NCBI GenBank assembly: GCA_018398805.1
Contig: JAGFBZ010001170.1
Location: 1,885,001-1,949,000 of the forward strand
Reading direction: 5' to 3'
Source: Hirundichthys speculiger
Taxonomy: Eukaryota; Chordata; Actinopteri; Beloniformes; Exocoetidae
Length of the DNA stretch: 64,000 nucleotides
Notes under the pieces: model-generated
Told to the model about the DNA's origin: nothing
The model's database searches: none
The model's input: only the letters and a program-made list of their open reading frames with translations
Translations under genes and position numbers: made by a program
Shown: piece by piece, positions 47,928-61,559 of the stretch
Position numbering within the stretch: the first letter of the stretch is position 1
Layout of the letters: each line of letters starts with the position of its first letter

Positions 47928-49163
47928 CACTATAGTGACAAAAGTATTTGTTCACCTGCCTTGACTCACATATGAGCTTTAGTGACAACCCATTCCTAAT
48001 CAATATGACGTGGGTCCACCCTTTGTAGCTAGAACAGCTTCAACTCTTCTGGGAAGGCTGTCAACAAGGTTTAGGAGTGTGTTTATGGGAATTTTTCATT
48101 TTTGACCATTGATCCAGAAGCACATTAGTGAGGTCACACTGATGTTGGCTGAGAAGGTCTGGCTCTCAGTCTTCGCTCTAATTCATCCCAAAGGTCTTCT
48201 ATCAGGTTGAGGTCAGGACTCTGTGCAGGCCAGTCAAGTTCATCCACACCAGACTCTTCCATCCATGTCTTTATGGACCTTGCTTTGTGCACTGGTGCAC
48301 AGTCATGTTGGAAGAGGAAGAGGCCAGCTCCAAACTGTTCCCACAAAGTTGGGAACATGGAATTGTCCAAAATGTCTTGGTCTGCTGAAGCATTCAGAGT
48401 TCCTTTCACTGGAACTAAGGGGCCAAGCCCAGCTCCTGAAAAACAACCCCACACCATAATCCCCCCTCCACCAAACTTTACACTTGGATCAATGCAGTCA
48501 GACAAGTACCGTTCTCCTGGCAACCACCAAACCCAGACTCTTCCTTTAGATTACCAGATAGAGAAGTGTGATTCATTACTCCAGAGAACGTTCCTCCACT
48601 GCTCTAGAGTCCAGTGGCGGCTGCTTTACACCACTGCATCTGACGCTTTGCATTGCACTAGGTGATGTCTGGCTTGGATGCAGCTGCTCCACCATGGAAC
48701 GCATTCATGAAGCTCTCTGCACTGTTGTTGAGATAATCTGAAGGCCACATGAAGTTTGGAGGTCTGTAGTGATTGACTTCAGAAAGTTGGTGACCTCTTC
48801 ACACTATGTGCTTCAGCGTCCTCTGACCCCGCTGTGTCAGTTTACGTGTCCTACCACTTCATGGCTGAGTTGATGTCGTTCCCAAACACTTCCATTTCCT
48901 TTTAATACAGCTGACAGTTGACTGTGGAATATTTAGGAGCGAGGAAATTTCACCACTGGATTTGTAGCACAGGTGTCATCCTATCACAGTTCCACACTGA
49001 AGTTCACTGAGCTCCTGAGAGAAACCCATTCTTTCACAAATGTTTGTAGAAACAGTCTGCATGCCTAGGTGCTTAATTTTATACACCTGTGGCCACTGAA
49101 GTGATTGGAACACCTGATTCTGGTCATTTGGATGGGTGAGCAAATGCTTTTGGCAATATAGTG
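47928..49163 (-). mobile_element. Complete-length Tc1-like transposon (1236 bp), minus strand, transposase broken
   Basis: Terminal repeats are CACTATAGTGACAAAAGTAT on the left and the complement of ATGCTTTTGGCAATATAGTG on the right. TA flanks both sides (47926-47927 and 49164-49165). On the minus strand the C-terminal half of the transposase is still open (48523-48134) and carries [15 protein letters not shown], the second catalytic aspartate in [10 protein letters not shown], and the final glutamate in [15 protein letters not shown]. The N-terminal part, starting near 49030 (MGFSQELSELQ), is broken by stops and frameshifts. Its length, ends and target site look nearly complete, so it is one of the younger Tc1 copies here, though not functional as read. 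Confidence 0.9.
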
Positions 49164-49165
49164 TA

Positions 49166-50950
49166 TTAATTCAAATCTAAAGTTAAAAGGTGTTTTTTTT
49201 TCCTGTCCCTTTTCCCCATTCATTTAATCTCTTTTTCCCCTCACTGTCTTTGCACTGCCAGTGTACAACTTCTTTAAGCATTAAACATATTCAGATAAGG
49301 TTAGAGATTAGAAGGAATTAGTTAAGGTGAAGATTGTTGTCTATAAACTACCACTTCCTAATGACACAACATTGCCGTTTTTCACCCTTTTTTTTAGAAA
49401 TAGATATTCCAGATTAATATTTTAGAAATGAACATATGCATTTCCAGTAACCAACATTTCAGTATTTCTTGACAAATTCTCTTGGTGACGAGATCGAAAC
49501 GGAGCTCTGCTCTCTTTAAGACGCTACACCAGAAATCCTGAGGTGTCTTGTTTGCAGTACAGGCTTCTGTTCCACAAAATGTCCACCATGTAACACATTT
49601 GCTTGATGTCTGCCCAGTGACTGGTCTGGCACACATAAAACTGACCAGTCAGAACAGAACAAGGGACTTCTGGAGATAAAATGAAACAAATCAGACAGAA
49701 GTCGGCAGGAAGGAAGCTGCAGCAGTGTACAGCATTAGCAAAATATGGGTCTTTGAACTTCAAAGTATGTAAATGTCTTCTAATATACCACAAAAAAATA
49801 TACCGCAATCTGAAGTTTAACATCAGTTGGGCTGTTTAAAATGTATTTTTGATGACCAGTGTTTCTTTTGATAAGGATCAATACCTATGGTACAGGTGTG
49901 CATGATTTTTTTTTTTTCACTGCCTAAAATTGAGGTTTTTCTGCATCCCATAACCTCCATATATTCATTTCTCCCACATGAGTCACTGTCTGTCTGTACT
50001 CTACCTGAAGGTTTCATAAAGATGACTCTCCTTTGGGATCATACTAGCATGGATCTGTTTCCTCATCCTGCACCACAGCTCATGTGAAACTAGATCTGCG
50101 CTTTATGTCTTTCTCTCACAGTTCGGGGACCAGAGAGTCACTGAAGCTTTTTGGCAGGTTGGCAGGCACCTCAGGCAATTTATATATTTGCAGGACTTTT
50201 ATGCATAGCCCAAAGTACACCATTTTTCTGGAAATCTTTTCAGAAAATGGGGAGCCTGATAGGACATAATGACATTTATAGTGCAAAACCCTCCTGTGAT
50301 TTCTCTTTCAAGTAAACATTTGCCGTTTTCTCATCCATTTCCGTGGAAACATTTAGTCTGCACTTTTTACCTTTGAGCCTCGTAGATGAGCAGCCCATGT
50401 CGCATATTGTATATCAGCACAAACTTCCTACCACCCTACCTTGTCCTTTCAGTTAGAGGGAAGGTATAAAGAAACATTTATGAGTATAGGGAAATCGAAT
50501 GTGCAGAGAAGAGGTGTTAAAATTACAAATAAGACCTTGGCACAGTTAGAGACATGCTGGGTGTCGACTTTTCATGGCTCATATAGTAAGAATTTACAGT
50601 CACAGAATCTGCTCACAGTCCTGCTTCTGGCTCGTACCATCAGCTGTGCACATTCACACTCGCTGGTAAGATTTTACTGGCTGTGAACACAGCTGGTGAC
50701 TTGTTGATAGTGACAGGTTGGTAGTGCATCTTTGACTCGTTGATAAACAACTCTTCGGGTTTATTCACCCCCCCCCCCCTTTTTCCCGGGCTCACAAGTA
50801 AAGTTCCTTTAGTCTCCAGGTGTTGGAGCAGGTGGTAGTTAGTGACCTGGCGGGGAAGCAGCTGCCTGCAGCTCTGGACAAACTGGAACTAGGCCAGCTG
50901 CAGGAGAGCCCTTTAAAATGTGTTGAGCCTTTGCAGATTCTTTTTTGGTC
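49166..50950. other. Intron stretch without recognised features
   Basis: Apart from a C run at about 50769-50780 followed by T5, I see no repeats, RNA genes or exons. Confidence 0.4.
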
Positions 50951-50963
50951 TCCATATACATCC

Positions 50964-51095
50964 ATTCATCCATCCATGTATCCATTATCTATTGCAGCTT
51001 CTTCCAGTTTGGGGTCACAGAGATCTACCTGAGCCTATCGCAGCTCTCTTAGAGCAAATACAGGACTACACCATGGACAGGTCATTGCAGGGTCT
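50964..51095 (-). mobile_element. 5'-truncated SINE copy, minus strand
   Basis: The sequence is the complement of the SINE 3' half: a CCATCCATG tail, GGGGTCACAGAGATCTACCT, then GAGCCTATCGCAGCTCTCTT. ATATACATCC flanks it at 50954-50963 and 51096-51105. Confidence 0.75.
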
Positions 51096-51436
51096 ATATA
51101 CATCCGAACATTGACCAGTACTCCTATTATATCTGTCTGAAATCACCTGGCCTAATTTTCTTCTTTGTGGTTATGTCAGTACTTCTGAGAAGACTGGCTG
51201 AGATAATATTCATCAGCAAACTGTATTTTTTTCTCACAATAATGGAAAGATTTGCTATCAAAGATAGGGGATTTATTTATCTACCTTAAATGTGAGGAGA
51301 CTGTAGTCATATAGATGTCTTCTGCTGCTGTATTACTTCATGGATAACTCTTCGTTCTATTTTAGAATTAAAACCTCTAAAATATTCCTACCACTCTTGA
51401 ACACCACTGTTATTTTTAATGCTTTCTCCTCATTTA

Positions 51437-51996
51437 GGGTGAATTCCAATTCCTCCCTCAACCCTCAATCTAAAAAAGCCGCTCCTTAGAAGTGCAGGTG
51501 CTGTCCCAATTCTCAGGACTTCAAGTTGAGGGACAAGTTTGAGGGCTGTATCACCCTCAACATTGAGATTCTCCAGCACCACCCTTGGGAGTAAGGGCTA
51601 CCCAGAGGGCATTGCGTATTTTCGCCAAGACATCTTTGAAAAGGATGGCGATTGGCAGTAGTCAATCTCATGAAGATGCCCAAAGCCCACGCAAAGGAAA
51701 TCAGCAATGCAGACGGCATTGTGGCTTAAAATGTCATCGTCGTCGTCTTCTTTTTCTTCTTCTTCTTCTTCTCCTTCTTCTTCATTCATTGTCTTCTTGA
51801 CAGACTAAATGGCGTAGCTTTGGAGTAAGGCCCCCCCACAGTCTGAAGACGTAACTGCACTCAAGGGGTGTCCCATTTCTAGGTCACAAGATAGCACTGA
51901 CACTTACTTTCGAGGACCAAGATTGAGGGCTAGAAATTGAGGGTTAAGGGCGAGGGCTGAGGGATTGAGGGTTAAGGGAGGAATTGGAATTCACCC
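51437..51996. mobile_element. 560-bp PIF/Harbinger-like MITE with TTA target duplication
   Basis: Long terminal inverted repeats start GGGTGAATTCCAATTCCTCC on the left and end with the exact complement on the right, extending over about 32 bp. TTA lies directly outside both ends (51434-51436 and 51997-51999), which fits the 3-bp TWA target of PIF/Harbinger. The interior includes a TTC microsatellite at about 51747-51784. No transposase is encoded; the superfamily call rests on the ends and target site. Confidence 0.72.
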
Positions 51997-51999
51997 TTA

Positions 52000-53838
52000 G
52001 ATAGTTCAAGCATTTGGAAATATAGCCTCGAGACCATATATTAAGTCATCAAAGGCCCATCACAAGTGATGGCATTTGCCAAACTTAATTCAATAATAAC
52101 ATATGCTAAATTAAGTCTATGGACAGACACTGGAGTGAAAACAGAGGAGACACGTTGCAACGGGTTCTCTGCAGAGTTTGGTCAGTCTCAGACAAATTCC
52201 TGCCCTGAACGACGATCCAAATCAAACAACCACGCTCACCACATACAGTACATACAGTGCTACACTACGAAGCTCTGCGTGTGTTTCTGTGTCTCGTCAG
52301 GACTGGTTCCTGCATGAGGCTCTCACACGGCACCTCTCTCAACTCATTCAACCTCCTCTGTGTGTGAGCGAGCGTGGGTGTGTGAAACGGACATCCACTC
52401 AGTGTAAGAGATTCCTACTGTGTGTTTTGCTGAACCTGATGCAAATGCTCAGGCACCACATTAAAGCATTGCTTTGCAGCAGGGAGCGTACCGTGTGTGC
52501 ATCCCTGCTAAACTCTGGGTTTGTGATGACTCTGACGGGCTTTCTTGTGACCATGTGTGGGCAAACGTTGGAAAACTGCTAAGTAAAAAGGATCATTGAA
52601 CCAAACATAATGGTAGCTTTTTTTTTTTTTTTTTTTTCGAAAGAACTCAACAGCAACAATATTGTAAATCTTCTAAGTGGTGCACTTTGTGTAACATTTG
52701 ACTGAATAAGTATTTGAGGTAGAGCAACAAAAATGCCCAAACTTGGCTTTTGAGGTGGCATAGAAAATGTGCTGAAGCTCAGAAATCGCTCTCCAAGAGC
52801 ACAGATCGTGAATTATTTAAGTATTATATTTCTTAATTTTTAATCTTAGTGTCATACTTTGATAAAACTTTCTTCACATCTCCAGAACGCCATGTAATGA
52901 CATTAAAGCTGGCATTTACCCCTGTGTTCCTCACTGTTGGAAAGTCTCATGAAAACTGTTGTGAAACTTCAACAGGATGCTAGTTTGACGAGGTAATAAA
53001 TAAACTCACTTTTGGTGAAGAATAAAGCTGGGAACTATTTCCAAACATTTAGGAGACTTGGAAAACGCTCCTGTTGGAATCCAGAAACATTAACTACTCT
53101 GTAAAACTGACTTTATCACAAGTTAACACACCAGAGAGGCTTTCCTCTTCAACCACTAAGACCGCTTAGACATTAGAAGAGATGTGTTGCGAGCTGGCAC
53201 TTGTAACCTTGTAAGAGGATGAAAGCACATGTGAGGGGGATTTTCTTGCAAACTGCTTCTAAGATACACAAAATAAGGAAAGGTTGTCATCGTACAGTGA
53301 ACCTGTCCTCCACTATAAACACTAGAATAACAGTTCTGATCCTCAAAGATTTTCTCACCATCTGGATGGGAAAATTCTCCATCTGCTGCTCAACAAAAGC
53401 TATTTTTAACTTCTTTTTTTTCTGCCAACTAATTGGGTAACTGCTATCCATGAGTGGATCAGTTGGATGATTATCATTCTGACAAACAGGTAGTTATCGC
53501 AGGGATTAAAAGATTTGTACATGAAAAACTGCAGATTCATCTTATTTTATGTGCTATAATGTTAGATGCCCTTTTAGGGAAATTTCCTGTAATATTGGTG
53601 CATTAAACAAAGACAGTGACACTCATCTCAGTAAAGCCTCAGCTCTTCCCATCATCAGACCTGTGAAGTGAGAATTGTATGAGAAAATAACAGTTAGCAA
53701 GGTTGCTCTCAGCCTTGAAGATGTGTTATTTTGCCCTGAGCGTAACCATCAAAACTTGTCGGTCAATACAGAGTCAGCTGAGTTCAATTCATCGGCTAAA
53801 AAACCTAAACAATGAACATGAGTCATACTTCTGATATA
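52000..53838. other. Intron stretch without recognised features
   Basis: I see a T run at 52618-52637 and no more. The frame 52178-52582 has no recognisable domain or splice context. Confidence 0.4.
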
Positions 53839-53840
53839 TA

Positions 53841-54043
<203 letters not shown>

Positions 54044-54639
54044 TTTGAATTGTCGCAACCATCTGACTGGTTAAAACCTTTCCTGGCTCTGTTGTCATGA
54101 CAGCAATACTAGAAAGTTATCTGGGGTGGAAGTCTTTTCACTTCATTTACCATTTTCTGCTTAAACCATAAAAAAAATAGAATTAGATAAAAAGTAAGGT
54201 TTTAGATTTTAATCTCTGGCATGATGTATATAATAATGCAAAATGAACCTGGATTTTAGTAAAGAGAAATTCAGCATTATCAGTTTCAGCCGTGTGCTTC
54301 GAGGTACATCAGCTCCATTTAGCAGTCAGACTCATGGTTTTAACACGATATGTTGCTGTTAATGTTCAGCTAAAGTTATAGATCAGTGTGGCTCTAATGT
54401 ATAACTTCATGAATATATAAATTAATCCAACATGAATCACATTGTTCTCTAATGTCCTTTGCCATGTTTCTGTAGCTGAAAAGGTACAAAAATAATTACA
54501 AACAAAAATTATTTAGTGCAAATCTCCTTAATACCACCTCAACAAAAGTCTCACATTCTCAAAATTACTTTTTCTTTTTTCATGTTTTTTCATGTTTTTT
54601 TTTTTTTTTGCAGAATATAGGCATTGGTGTCCTCAAACT

Positions 54640-54960
54640 GCTGTCCCTTATCTCTGAGATGCTGGTTTACTGCAGTGTTTTGACCTGAGGAGCTGGCTCT
54701 CCGTGCTTCTTTAGTTCTTCTTTAGTTTCTCCTATATGTGCATTCCTCAATACACTGGACAATGTATACAATACCACTCTGTTTCAGTTTTGTCCTTTGG
54801 GTGCATCAGTTTTTGTCAGCGGGTGTTGTTAGGTTTATATGTTGTTAGGTTGCTCTGTGGTGATGAGTTTGGATGTCCTTCTAAGTTTCTCGGATACTTT
54901 TTTTTTTTTTTTTTTGGCAGTTTTTCTTTTCCTTTCAGTCCAAGTTCAGATATCTGCAGG
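54640..54960 (-). mobile_element. Penelope-like element remnant: linker and start of GIY-YIG endonuclease region
   Basis: On the minus strand, from about 54895, the frames read VSEKLRRTSK, then QKLMHPKDKTETEWYCIHCP near 54810, then VY*GMHI*E(T)K. This is the pattern of the linker (KLVHPKD), the cysteine pair and the start of the endonuclease domain in fish Penelope-like retroelements. Stops and frameshifts break it. The limits are approximate. Confidence 0.62.
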
Positions 54961-55144
54961 TTTGAAGTGTTTACCTGATTTGGTTGTGCTCTTTTCTTCT
55001 CCTTCTGTCTGAATGGAATAAACCTAATTTCAATGTTCCTGTGACCTTAAATTAGGAATGTGCAGATGTAGATAATGGTCAGAAGGATTTCCAAGTTTTC
55101 CACAGTAATCATGACTATGAGTCATTAATTTTATTTCCATAATC

Positions 55145-55330
55145 AAGCAGCTCCATCTAGGTAGAAGTACAAACTCAAGAAATACATGCCTTCATTGAAC
55201 ACATCAAATCAGCGGACAGTGGCATCGAGTTCATTAGAGCAGAACTGCAAATTTTTAGATTGTGCTATTGGCATGGAGGACAGAAGTCTATACCGGAAAC
55301 CTACACACAGACCAATATCTGCTTTTTTAA
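55145..55330 (+). mobile_element. Penelope-like element remnant: end of reverse transcriptase, opposite orientation
   Basis: On the plus strand the sequence reads FIEHIKSADSGIEFIRAEL (from about 55171), and in the next frame FLDCAIGMEDRSLYRKPTH (55252-55308). This matches the FTxEH…F.REdv…FLDC…YRKPTHTD pattern near the end of the Penelope-like RT domain. It is frameshifted and truncated. It normally precedes the linker, which here lies on the other strand at 54640-54960. Confidence 0.65.
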
Positions 55331-55439
55331 TCACACCACCCACACAAACTGAGCATCATCAGAATGCTACGCTGAGAATTATTTTAACCAATTATCCACT
55401 GACTTTGGAAGCATTTGGCATTTATTGAGCTCAGCAAAC

Positions 55440-58400
55440 AAAATGTTAAAATCTCCACTAAATTTTTGTAAAATTTCTGCCTAAATAGAAATGGTTCAGC
55501 CCTACAGAGCAAATGCTGGTGGAAGCTGCTAAAAATAAGCCCTTAAAGGGTTTTGGTCACTCGTTGATGGCCAGGTGGAGTCTACGCCTGAACTGCATGT
55601 CATCCAGAATATGTGGCCAAATCATTTTTTCTAGACAAAAATGAAAATCACAATGAAAATGTAATTAATTGCACAGGTCTAGACCTGGGTATGATCCATA
55701 TATATCTGGACCACTGGCTTGGTGTTTTCCCCTTGTAGAAGTAGAGAACTCTGCTTTCTATTGCCTACATGTGGAGGCTTGGAACGATGAGTGACTCTGG
55801 CACATCTGTGTTTCTGTCTGCAAAACCTATTATTACATTTGAAATACTGTAATTTAATAAAATCCAAAGAGTGCCCAAATGTCTGTTTTTGAAATGTTGC
55901 CCTTTTTTTCACCTGCTGCTGAGCTTTGTCTTTTGCAACATCACCCAGCCTACTTTTAAGAGCAGTGATGTCATCATTACACTGGAGTTACATCAAATTT
56001 ATTTATTTCTGCTTCTGCTTCTACTTCTTCTTTTTCTTCTTTGAAGTTATACCCCAGTTGAACATAAAGTAACAACGGTGCAACTTTTTGTTGATTGAAG
56101 AAATTCGAAATTAATGATTATATTTTGTAATTTTCTGTAACTTTCTGCACTTATGAAAAGTTCCGTGATGTTTTTGTTTTTTTAACCTAACTCAACCAAC
56201 AAAAAAACAACTATATCGCTACAGTATTACCCTCTAACTGCATTATCTGGCCGTTCAAAGGCATATGACTACTTGTTAAAGGACACTAGCCAACGAGAAT
56301 TTTTTTATGCCAGTATTTTCTATTAACCTCATTTAATTCACAGAAAAAGGAATTTGTCTTTGGATGAGTGTGTCTGTCAGCTGCCAGCGAGTAACTTCTT
56401 ATGTGCATCTCTGAGTGTGTATATCTGTGAGGGTTTGAGAGGGACAGAAAGTGCTACCATATCCTCTTAAGTGTTCCTGAATGTCAATGCCTATCTGCAG
56501 CCTGTCCCCGAGGCACAAATGGACACTCCATCCACTTGTCAGGTGATTAATCTGCTTTCCCCCCTCTCATTCGTCTCCTCTCATCTCGTATTCACTCTAC
56601 GCACACATCTTTGTCAGCCATTCAGAGGACTCTTACACACGCGCGCACACACATACATACAATTCTGCAAATGATACTCCCTCGCCCAGTCAACTCCCAG
56701 TGAAGATCAATGATGGGATGGATGTATATTTCAGGACATTAATTTAGAGCTGCGGCCTGCCTTTCTGTATTAGTGCACTGACTGGCAGGATAATCGAGAC
56801 TTCTCTGAAAGATGATGAAGTTACATGACATTCCAACAGAGAGAAAAAAGATGAAAAGAAATAGTTTATAGAGAGAGGGGTGGACTGATGAAATCTCAGC
56901 TGATTCCACGTGTGTTTGGTGGCTGAAGCAGAAGCATCTTGGGAAGCTGCGCTATGATTCTAACAGGCTCTTGAAGGAAGAATGTGTGAAGGCGGATGCT
57001 TTAGTGTCGAACTCTTCTGAATGCTGATTAGGCGAGCGCACAGAGGGAAAGACAGTGGTTGAGTGCAGATGGCATACCTCACCATCCTAACCACACTTAC
57101 ATGTAAAACTCTGCCTTCCCTCACATCCTACACCCTCCTGCTCACACCCAGTCATGCGCACACAAAAATCTCCGTCCAGCAATATGGGAAACTCATCATG
57201 TCCACTTATCAGTGGATCTTCAGGGCTCTGGCTTCACCTCTTGTCCTCCATAAAGGTGTTCGATTGTAAAATGGAGGAGTTATTTCTGTCGAGGGCCAGC
57301 ACCGAGCATTAACTCTCTCCCATGCCTGGCACTCCTCAAGCGCAGGAGCCCTCCATTTTCCACAGCCAGGTGCTGATACATTTCACCATCATGTGCAGGC
57401 TTGGTGATGCAGAGTGTGTTTAATGAGTCGTGCCTTGCTATCTCCATCTTGTAACTCCCAATTGAGGAGACAATGAAATTTCATTGGTCTGTACAGTGTA
57501 ATCCCTGACTTCCTTAATGTAATTGGAAATTGTAAGAGTCCCCTTCAGAGTGTCCCTTTATTACTCACAGCAGCTGAATGGAATTTCTTTTTCCCTTTTT
57601 TGTTTTGTATTATTACAGTTATTGGTGTCCAGCACACGCTGGATGTGCAACATTTATTGTGGGAAACCAATATGGTTCTTTATGATGATTCCAGGTAGTA
57701 TTAATGTGTAGCAGCGCCCCCAGCCTTAAGTTTTATCATCTCTGCAACACTCATATAGTTCTAGAGGCTGTGTAATGCCAGTTTGAGGATTTGGGATAAA
57801 AATGTTGTTTATTGGATGCTTGGAATGTATGAACTGTGCTTTTGCACATGCAGTGGTTTTTGTCTGACGTCTGTTTTTTTAAGCAATGCACCTCGATGGA
57901 TGGGGAGGAAGCCCACTCATTCAGGGCTAAAGTGGTCTATCTGAATGAGGATCAGCGCACCGTCACTGCCTGATGCAGTAACTTACATAAATAAATGATG
58001 AAAGTCGTTGGGTGACAACATCTCATACAAATAATTTCCATAATTTAGAAGAGCACTTGTTCAGGAACTCAATAAGTTTGGCAAAAAGAGATCAAAGGAA
58101 ACTGAGCTGTCGACAAAAACGGGGAACTGTTGTTCGAGTTGTTACAAGGAAGAAGCTTCTGACGCTGATGCAGTCATCTTCTACGTAATTGTTGAAATGC
58201 TCATGAAAAAGGCATCTACAGAGGCAAACAGCTTGTGGTTAATACATTGAAATCACTCCAAAATAAACAAACAAAAAAAAACCCATGATATTAGTGATCA
58301 TTATTGCTCAAGCAGCAGTGGGTGAGAGTTTCAGGAAGTTCTACAGGAAGGGCTGCCAGGTGGGTGAGTCAGTCAACGCTGCTGACTCTTACGGGCAGTT

Positions 58401-58742
58401 CCACTGGTCATCACTGGAGGAAAGGGGTTTTTAAATTGGGGCAGGATACAGTGCTGGACATATTTTGATATGTGCAATTCCACGTCAGTAAGGACTTGGC
58501 AGCTGGCTCGTGATCCAAACACCTCACAGTCCTGCAGCTCTGTGGGCGGTTTGGACAGAGAATATAGGACAAGAGCAGCCAGCCAGCTTCAGAATGAAGA
58601 AGAAGCTCAAGGTTCTTAGTGTCCTGTTTAGTATAAATGAAGCTGAATGTGGCGAGTCTTAATGTAATGGTATTTAACATTTTCTATCCTACTGTGTTGC
58701 AAACTGTTAAGTAAATAGGTTTTGTGTCTGAAAGCATTATAG
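55440..58742. other. Intron stretch, mostly unique-looking
   Basis: A TTC-rich patch lies at about 56010-56042 and a CA-rich patch at about 56638-56660. The part around 57290-57520 looks unique and balanced in composition. No repeat ends or exons were identified. Confidence 0.4.
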
Positions 58743-58750
58743 GTTTAGAT

Positions 58751-58946
58751 CAGGGGTGCCCAATCCTGGTCCTGGAGAGCCCCTATCCTGCAGGTTTTAG
58801 ATGTTTCCCTGCTTTGGGACACCATGATACAAGTGGCTGTGTCATCAACAGACTTGTCCATTAATTAGAATCAGGTGTGTTGAAGCAGGGAAACCTCTAA
58901 AACATAATGGATAGGGGCTCTCCAGGACCAGGATTGGGCACCCCTG
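58751..58946. mobile_element. 196-bp palindromic hAT-type MITE, 8-bp target duplication
   Basis: The ends are CAGGGGTGCCCAATCCTGGT and the exact complement ACCAGGATTGGGCACCCCTG. The arms pair over most of the element. The flanks GTTTAGAT (58743-58750) and GTCTAGAT (58947-58954) differ at one base. It shares the CAGGGGTG terminus with the MITE at 7648-7871 but has a different body. Confidence 0.9.
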
Positions 58947-58954
58947 GTCTAGAT

Positions 58955-61559
58955 GATGTGCTCATGAATGCTTTTTGCACATCAGCACATAAAGTATATT
59001 TCCATCGGTTTTCAGCCTTGTCCACATTATCTTTACAAACAACTGTCAGGCCACAGGCTTCTATTTGGAGAGCAGTGGCTTTGTCTGTGCACACCATTGT
59101 TAGGTCATACTTCTCTTGATGCATGAGTCACAGTCAGAGAGGCCACTACTAACTCAAACATTACACCGAGTTTCTTTGTGACCTAAAAAATACTACACAC
59201 ATAGCAACACGTGTGAAGGAGATCTTTGTTGGTCATCCACTGTTAGAACAGGTTTCACTGGTCTTGAATTTATATCATCTGTGGACACAGAAATCATTAA
59301 CTGATGGAGTCCAAACTCTTTAGAGATGTTGTTGTCATCTTTTCCACCCTCATGAACATAATCAGTCTCCATTTTTCATTCCATGATATATTTTATCCAC
59401 TTCAGAACTTGTGCAAATATCTGTTGGGCTTATGTGTTCGTAATATTTCAGCAGAAATATAAAAAACTCAGAGGAGCTCAAAAACTTTCACAAAAGATTA
59501 TGAGCTAAGCCACAAAACTCTCGGGGGACTACTATATACGAAAAGTTTTCAAAGTGAAGCAAAGGTAAAGAAACAGAAATTAAGACCTGTCAGATCCTTC
59601 AATTTGTAATTTTCCATTCGTTCAACCCCCTGCTTTTCTCTCCGGGCTCCAGCTGTTGCAATGACTCGGCCAGCTATTCACAGGTAATTGCAATCTATTT
59701 AGGAAGAATTGCGAAAAAAAAAGACCATGGCCGTTAGCAGCCCATTTTCTACTAAATTAACTTGTACTCAGAACAAGTACAATTCAGGGGAAAAAAAGGC
59801 CTCCTAAATGTTTCTGTATTGTATTTGAGGAAACCTCATTATGAATATGATTTTTTTCTTTCTTTTTTTTTTTTCATCAGAAGCCAATCACATATACCAC
59901 AGTATTAGGAGTTGATGGCTTGGGACACCATTAATTGAAATGTTGCTTGTTTTCCTTCTTTAAATAGCTGTGTATTATGGTCTCATAGCCCTTATTAGTC
60001 TCATGGGATGTATTTAAATGGCACAGAAAATGTCATGTGTATAAATCTATTTCGACTTGCAGATAATTAAGTGGCAGAAAAATTGACTGGGTACACAACT
60101 AAACAGGATTTACAGCTTATATATGGACATTTTTATATTTACAAGTGTTTCAAAGAATGATTTTTCATGCCATTTAACTCATGCTGAATTTGAGTTAAAT
60201 GGCCTTTTTTGGTAGTTGCACCTTATATAATTAAATAGATTACAGCCTTACTTCCCTTGTATGAGCCAAAACACACTTCAAATATATCACAGTGAGTTGA
60301 GAAGGTAAGGTTGGGAGGTCGGCTCCACACTTTGAGCTCGTGAGACGTGCCAATATCAAGCAGCTCTTAGAAAGGAGACCTAAATGCATACATGGATGTC
60401 ATTCTAGCAAGGCACTAGAACAAAGCCAGAGATAAATGGCTATTTTGTATCTTGTGGTGCTTCTTTTCGTTCTTTTTCTAATCACAAGGCTCATAAAGGC
60501 TACTTCACGGCTCCACATATATGCTTTCGAGTTAAAAAAAAATATATGTATATATTCATAATATACTCCCTGCACATGTTTTTTTTTCTCCTTCTCCTAT
60601 TTGCATCACGGATAGCTTTTTTACTTGTATGTGAAGAGGGTTCTCAGCACTTATCACCGTTGTGGTTCACCGGCACTGTTAATATTCTACCAGGGAAAAA
60701 AGAGAAAAGTCTGGAAAACAAACTATACATTACATACTCCTCACTTGGCAGTTGTTTGCATTAGCAATGACTGTTTTGGAGCATTTAAGATAGCTATTAA
60801 AACTGGCAGCGAGAAATGCTGCTTGAATAAATTCCTCTCTTTTTCCATATGCAACATGGCGTTGTACCGTATGTGCATTCTGTTGCGGCCGAGGCAAGGT
60901 ACATTGCCTCCAGGTCTCAAAGAGCTAATCTGTCGTAACGATCATCATTGCCACCAACATCACACCTCTTCTGTATTTCCCTTCTCTGCCTTTCTTCCTA
61001 GCACCCAGAACAAGCTAATTAAATCTTCTGTCATGCATGGAAATGGCTCTGCTTTCATTCTCCCTCCATTCATGCCAGGTCACATCAGGGACATGTGTAA
61101 TGACATGTTTTAGGGCTGTAATTCCCTCGCACCTGTTAGACATTTCCCTTTGACTGCCCCCACCCGCATTACTAATCACTTATGTATTCAGACGATGCTA
61201 GTGCGCTGCACTTGTCGTGAACGCACTACTTTTTAAATGAGTTGAGGAGGGTGTGCGTACAGGCAGGCAGCTGTCAAGAAGCTGGAGAATCAGTTGGAGA
61301 GAACTCTGAAGATCAAACGGAGCAATGAAGACACACAGCTGGTGGGAAACTTTGCGGATCACTCATCCAAGAACGCACAGTTTCCCAGGTGTCCGTGTAA
61401 AAGGACAGCCAGTCCAAGGAGTGACCATCAGTGTGCCTGGAAGTGTATCACAGCTGTAAGGTTAGACACAGATTCTACATCTTTGAACATGCTGGTAGAT
61501 TAAAATATTTGTTATTCAGCAGAAGAGATGTAAAAAAACAAAATCTGTTGTGTGCACCA
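58955..61559. other. Intron stretch without recognised features
   Basis: I found no repeat ends or exons. The frame 60625-61113 has no recognisable domain. The segment 60880-61090 is composition-balanced and looks unique. Confidence 0.4.

Noticed and set aside
48134..48523. 129-aa open frame as a domesticated transposase gene
   Set aside because: It is the still-open C-terminal half of a Tc1 copy with its own inverted repeats, TA flanks and a broken N-terminal half, so nothing points to domestication.
52178..52582. 134-aa plus-strand open frame
   Set aside because: No family similarity that I can recognise, and no flanking splice signals consistent with an exon of the host gene.
60625..61113. 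162-aa plus-strand open frame
   Set aside because: Composition and lack of any motif or start context suggest chance; it lies in an intron.
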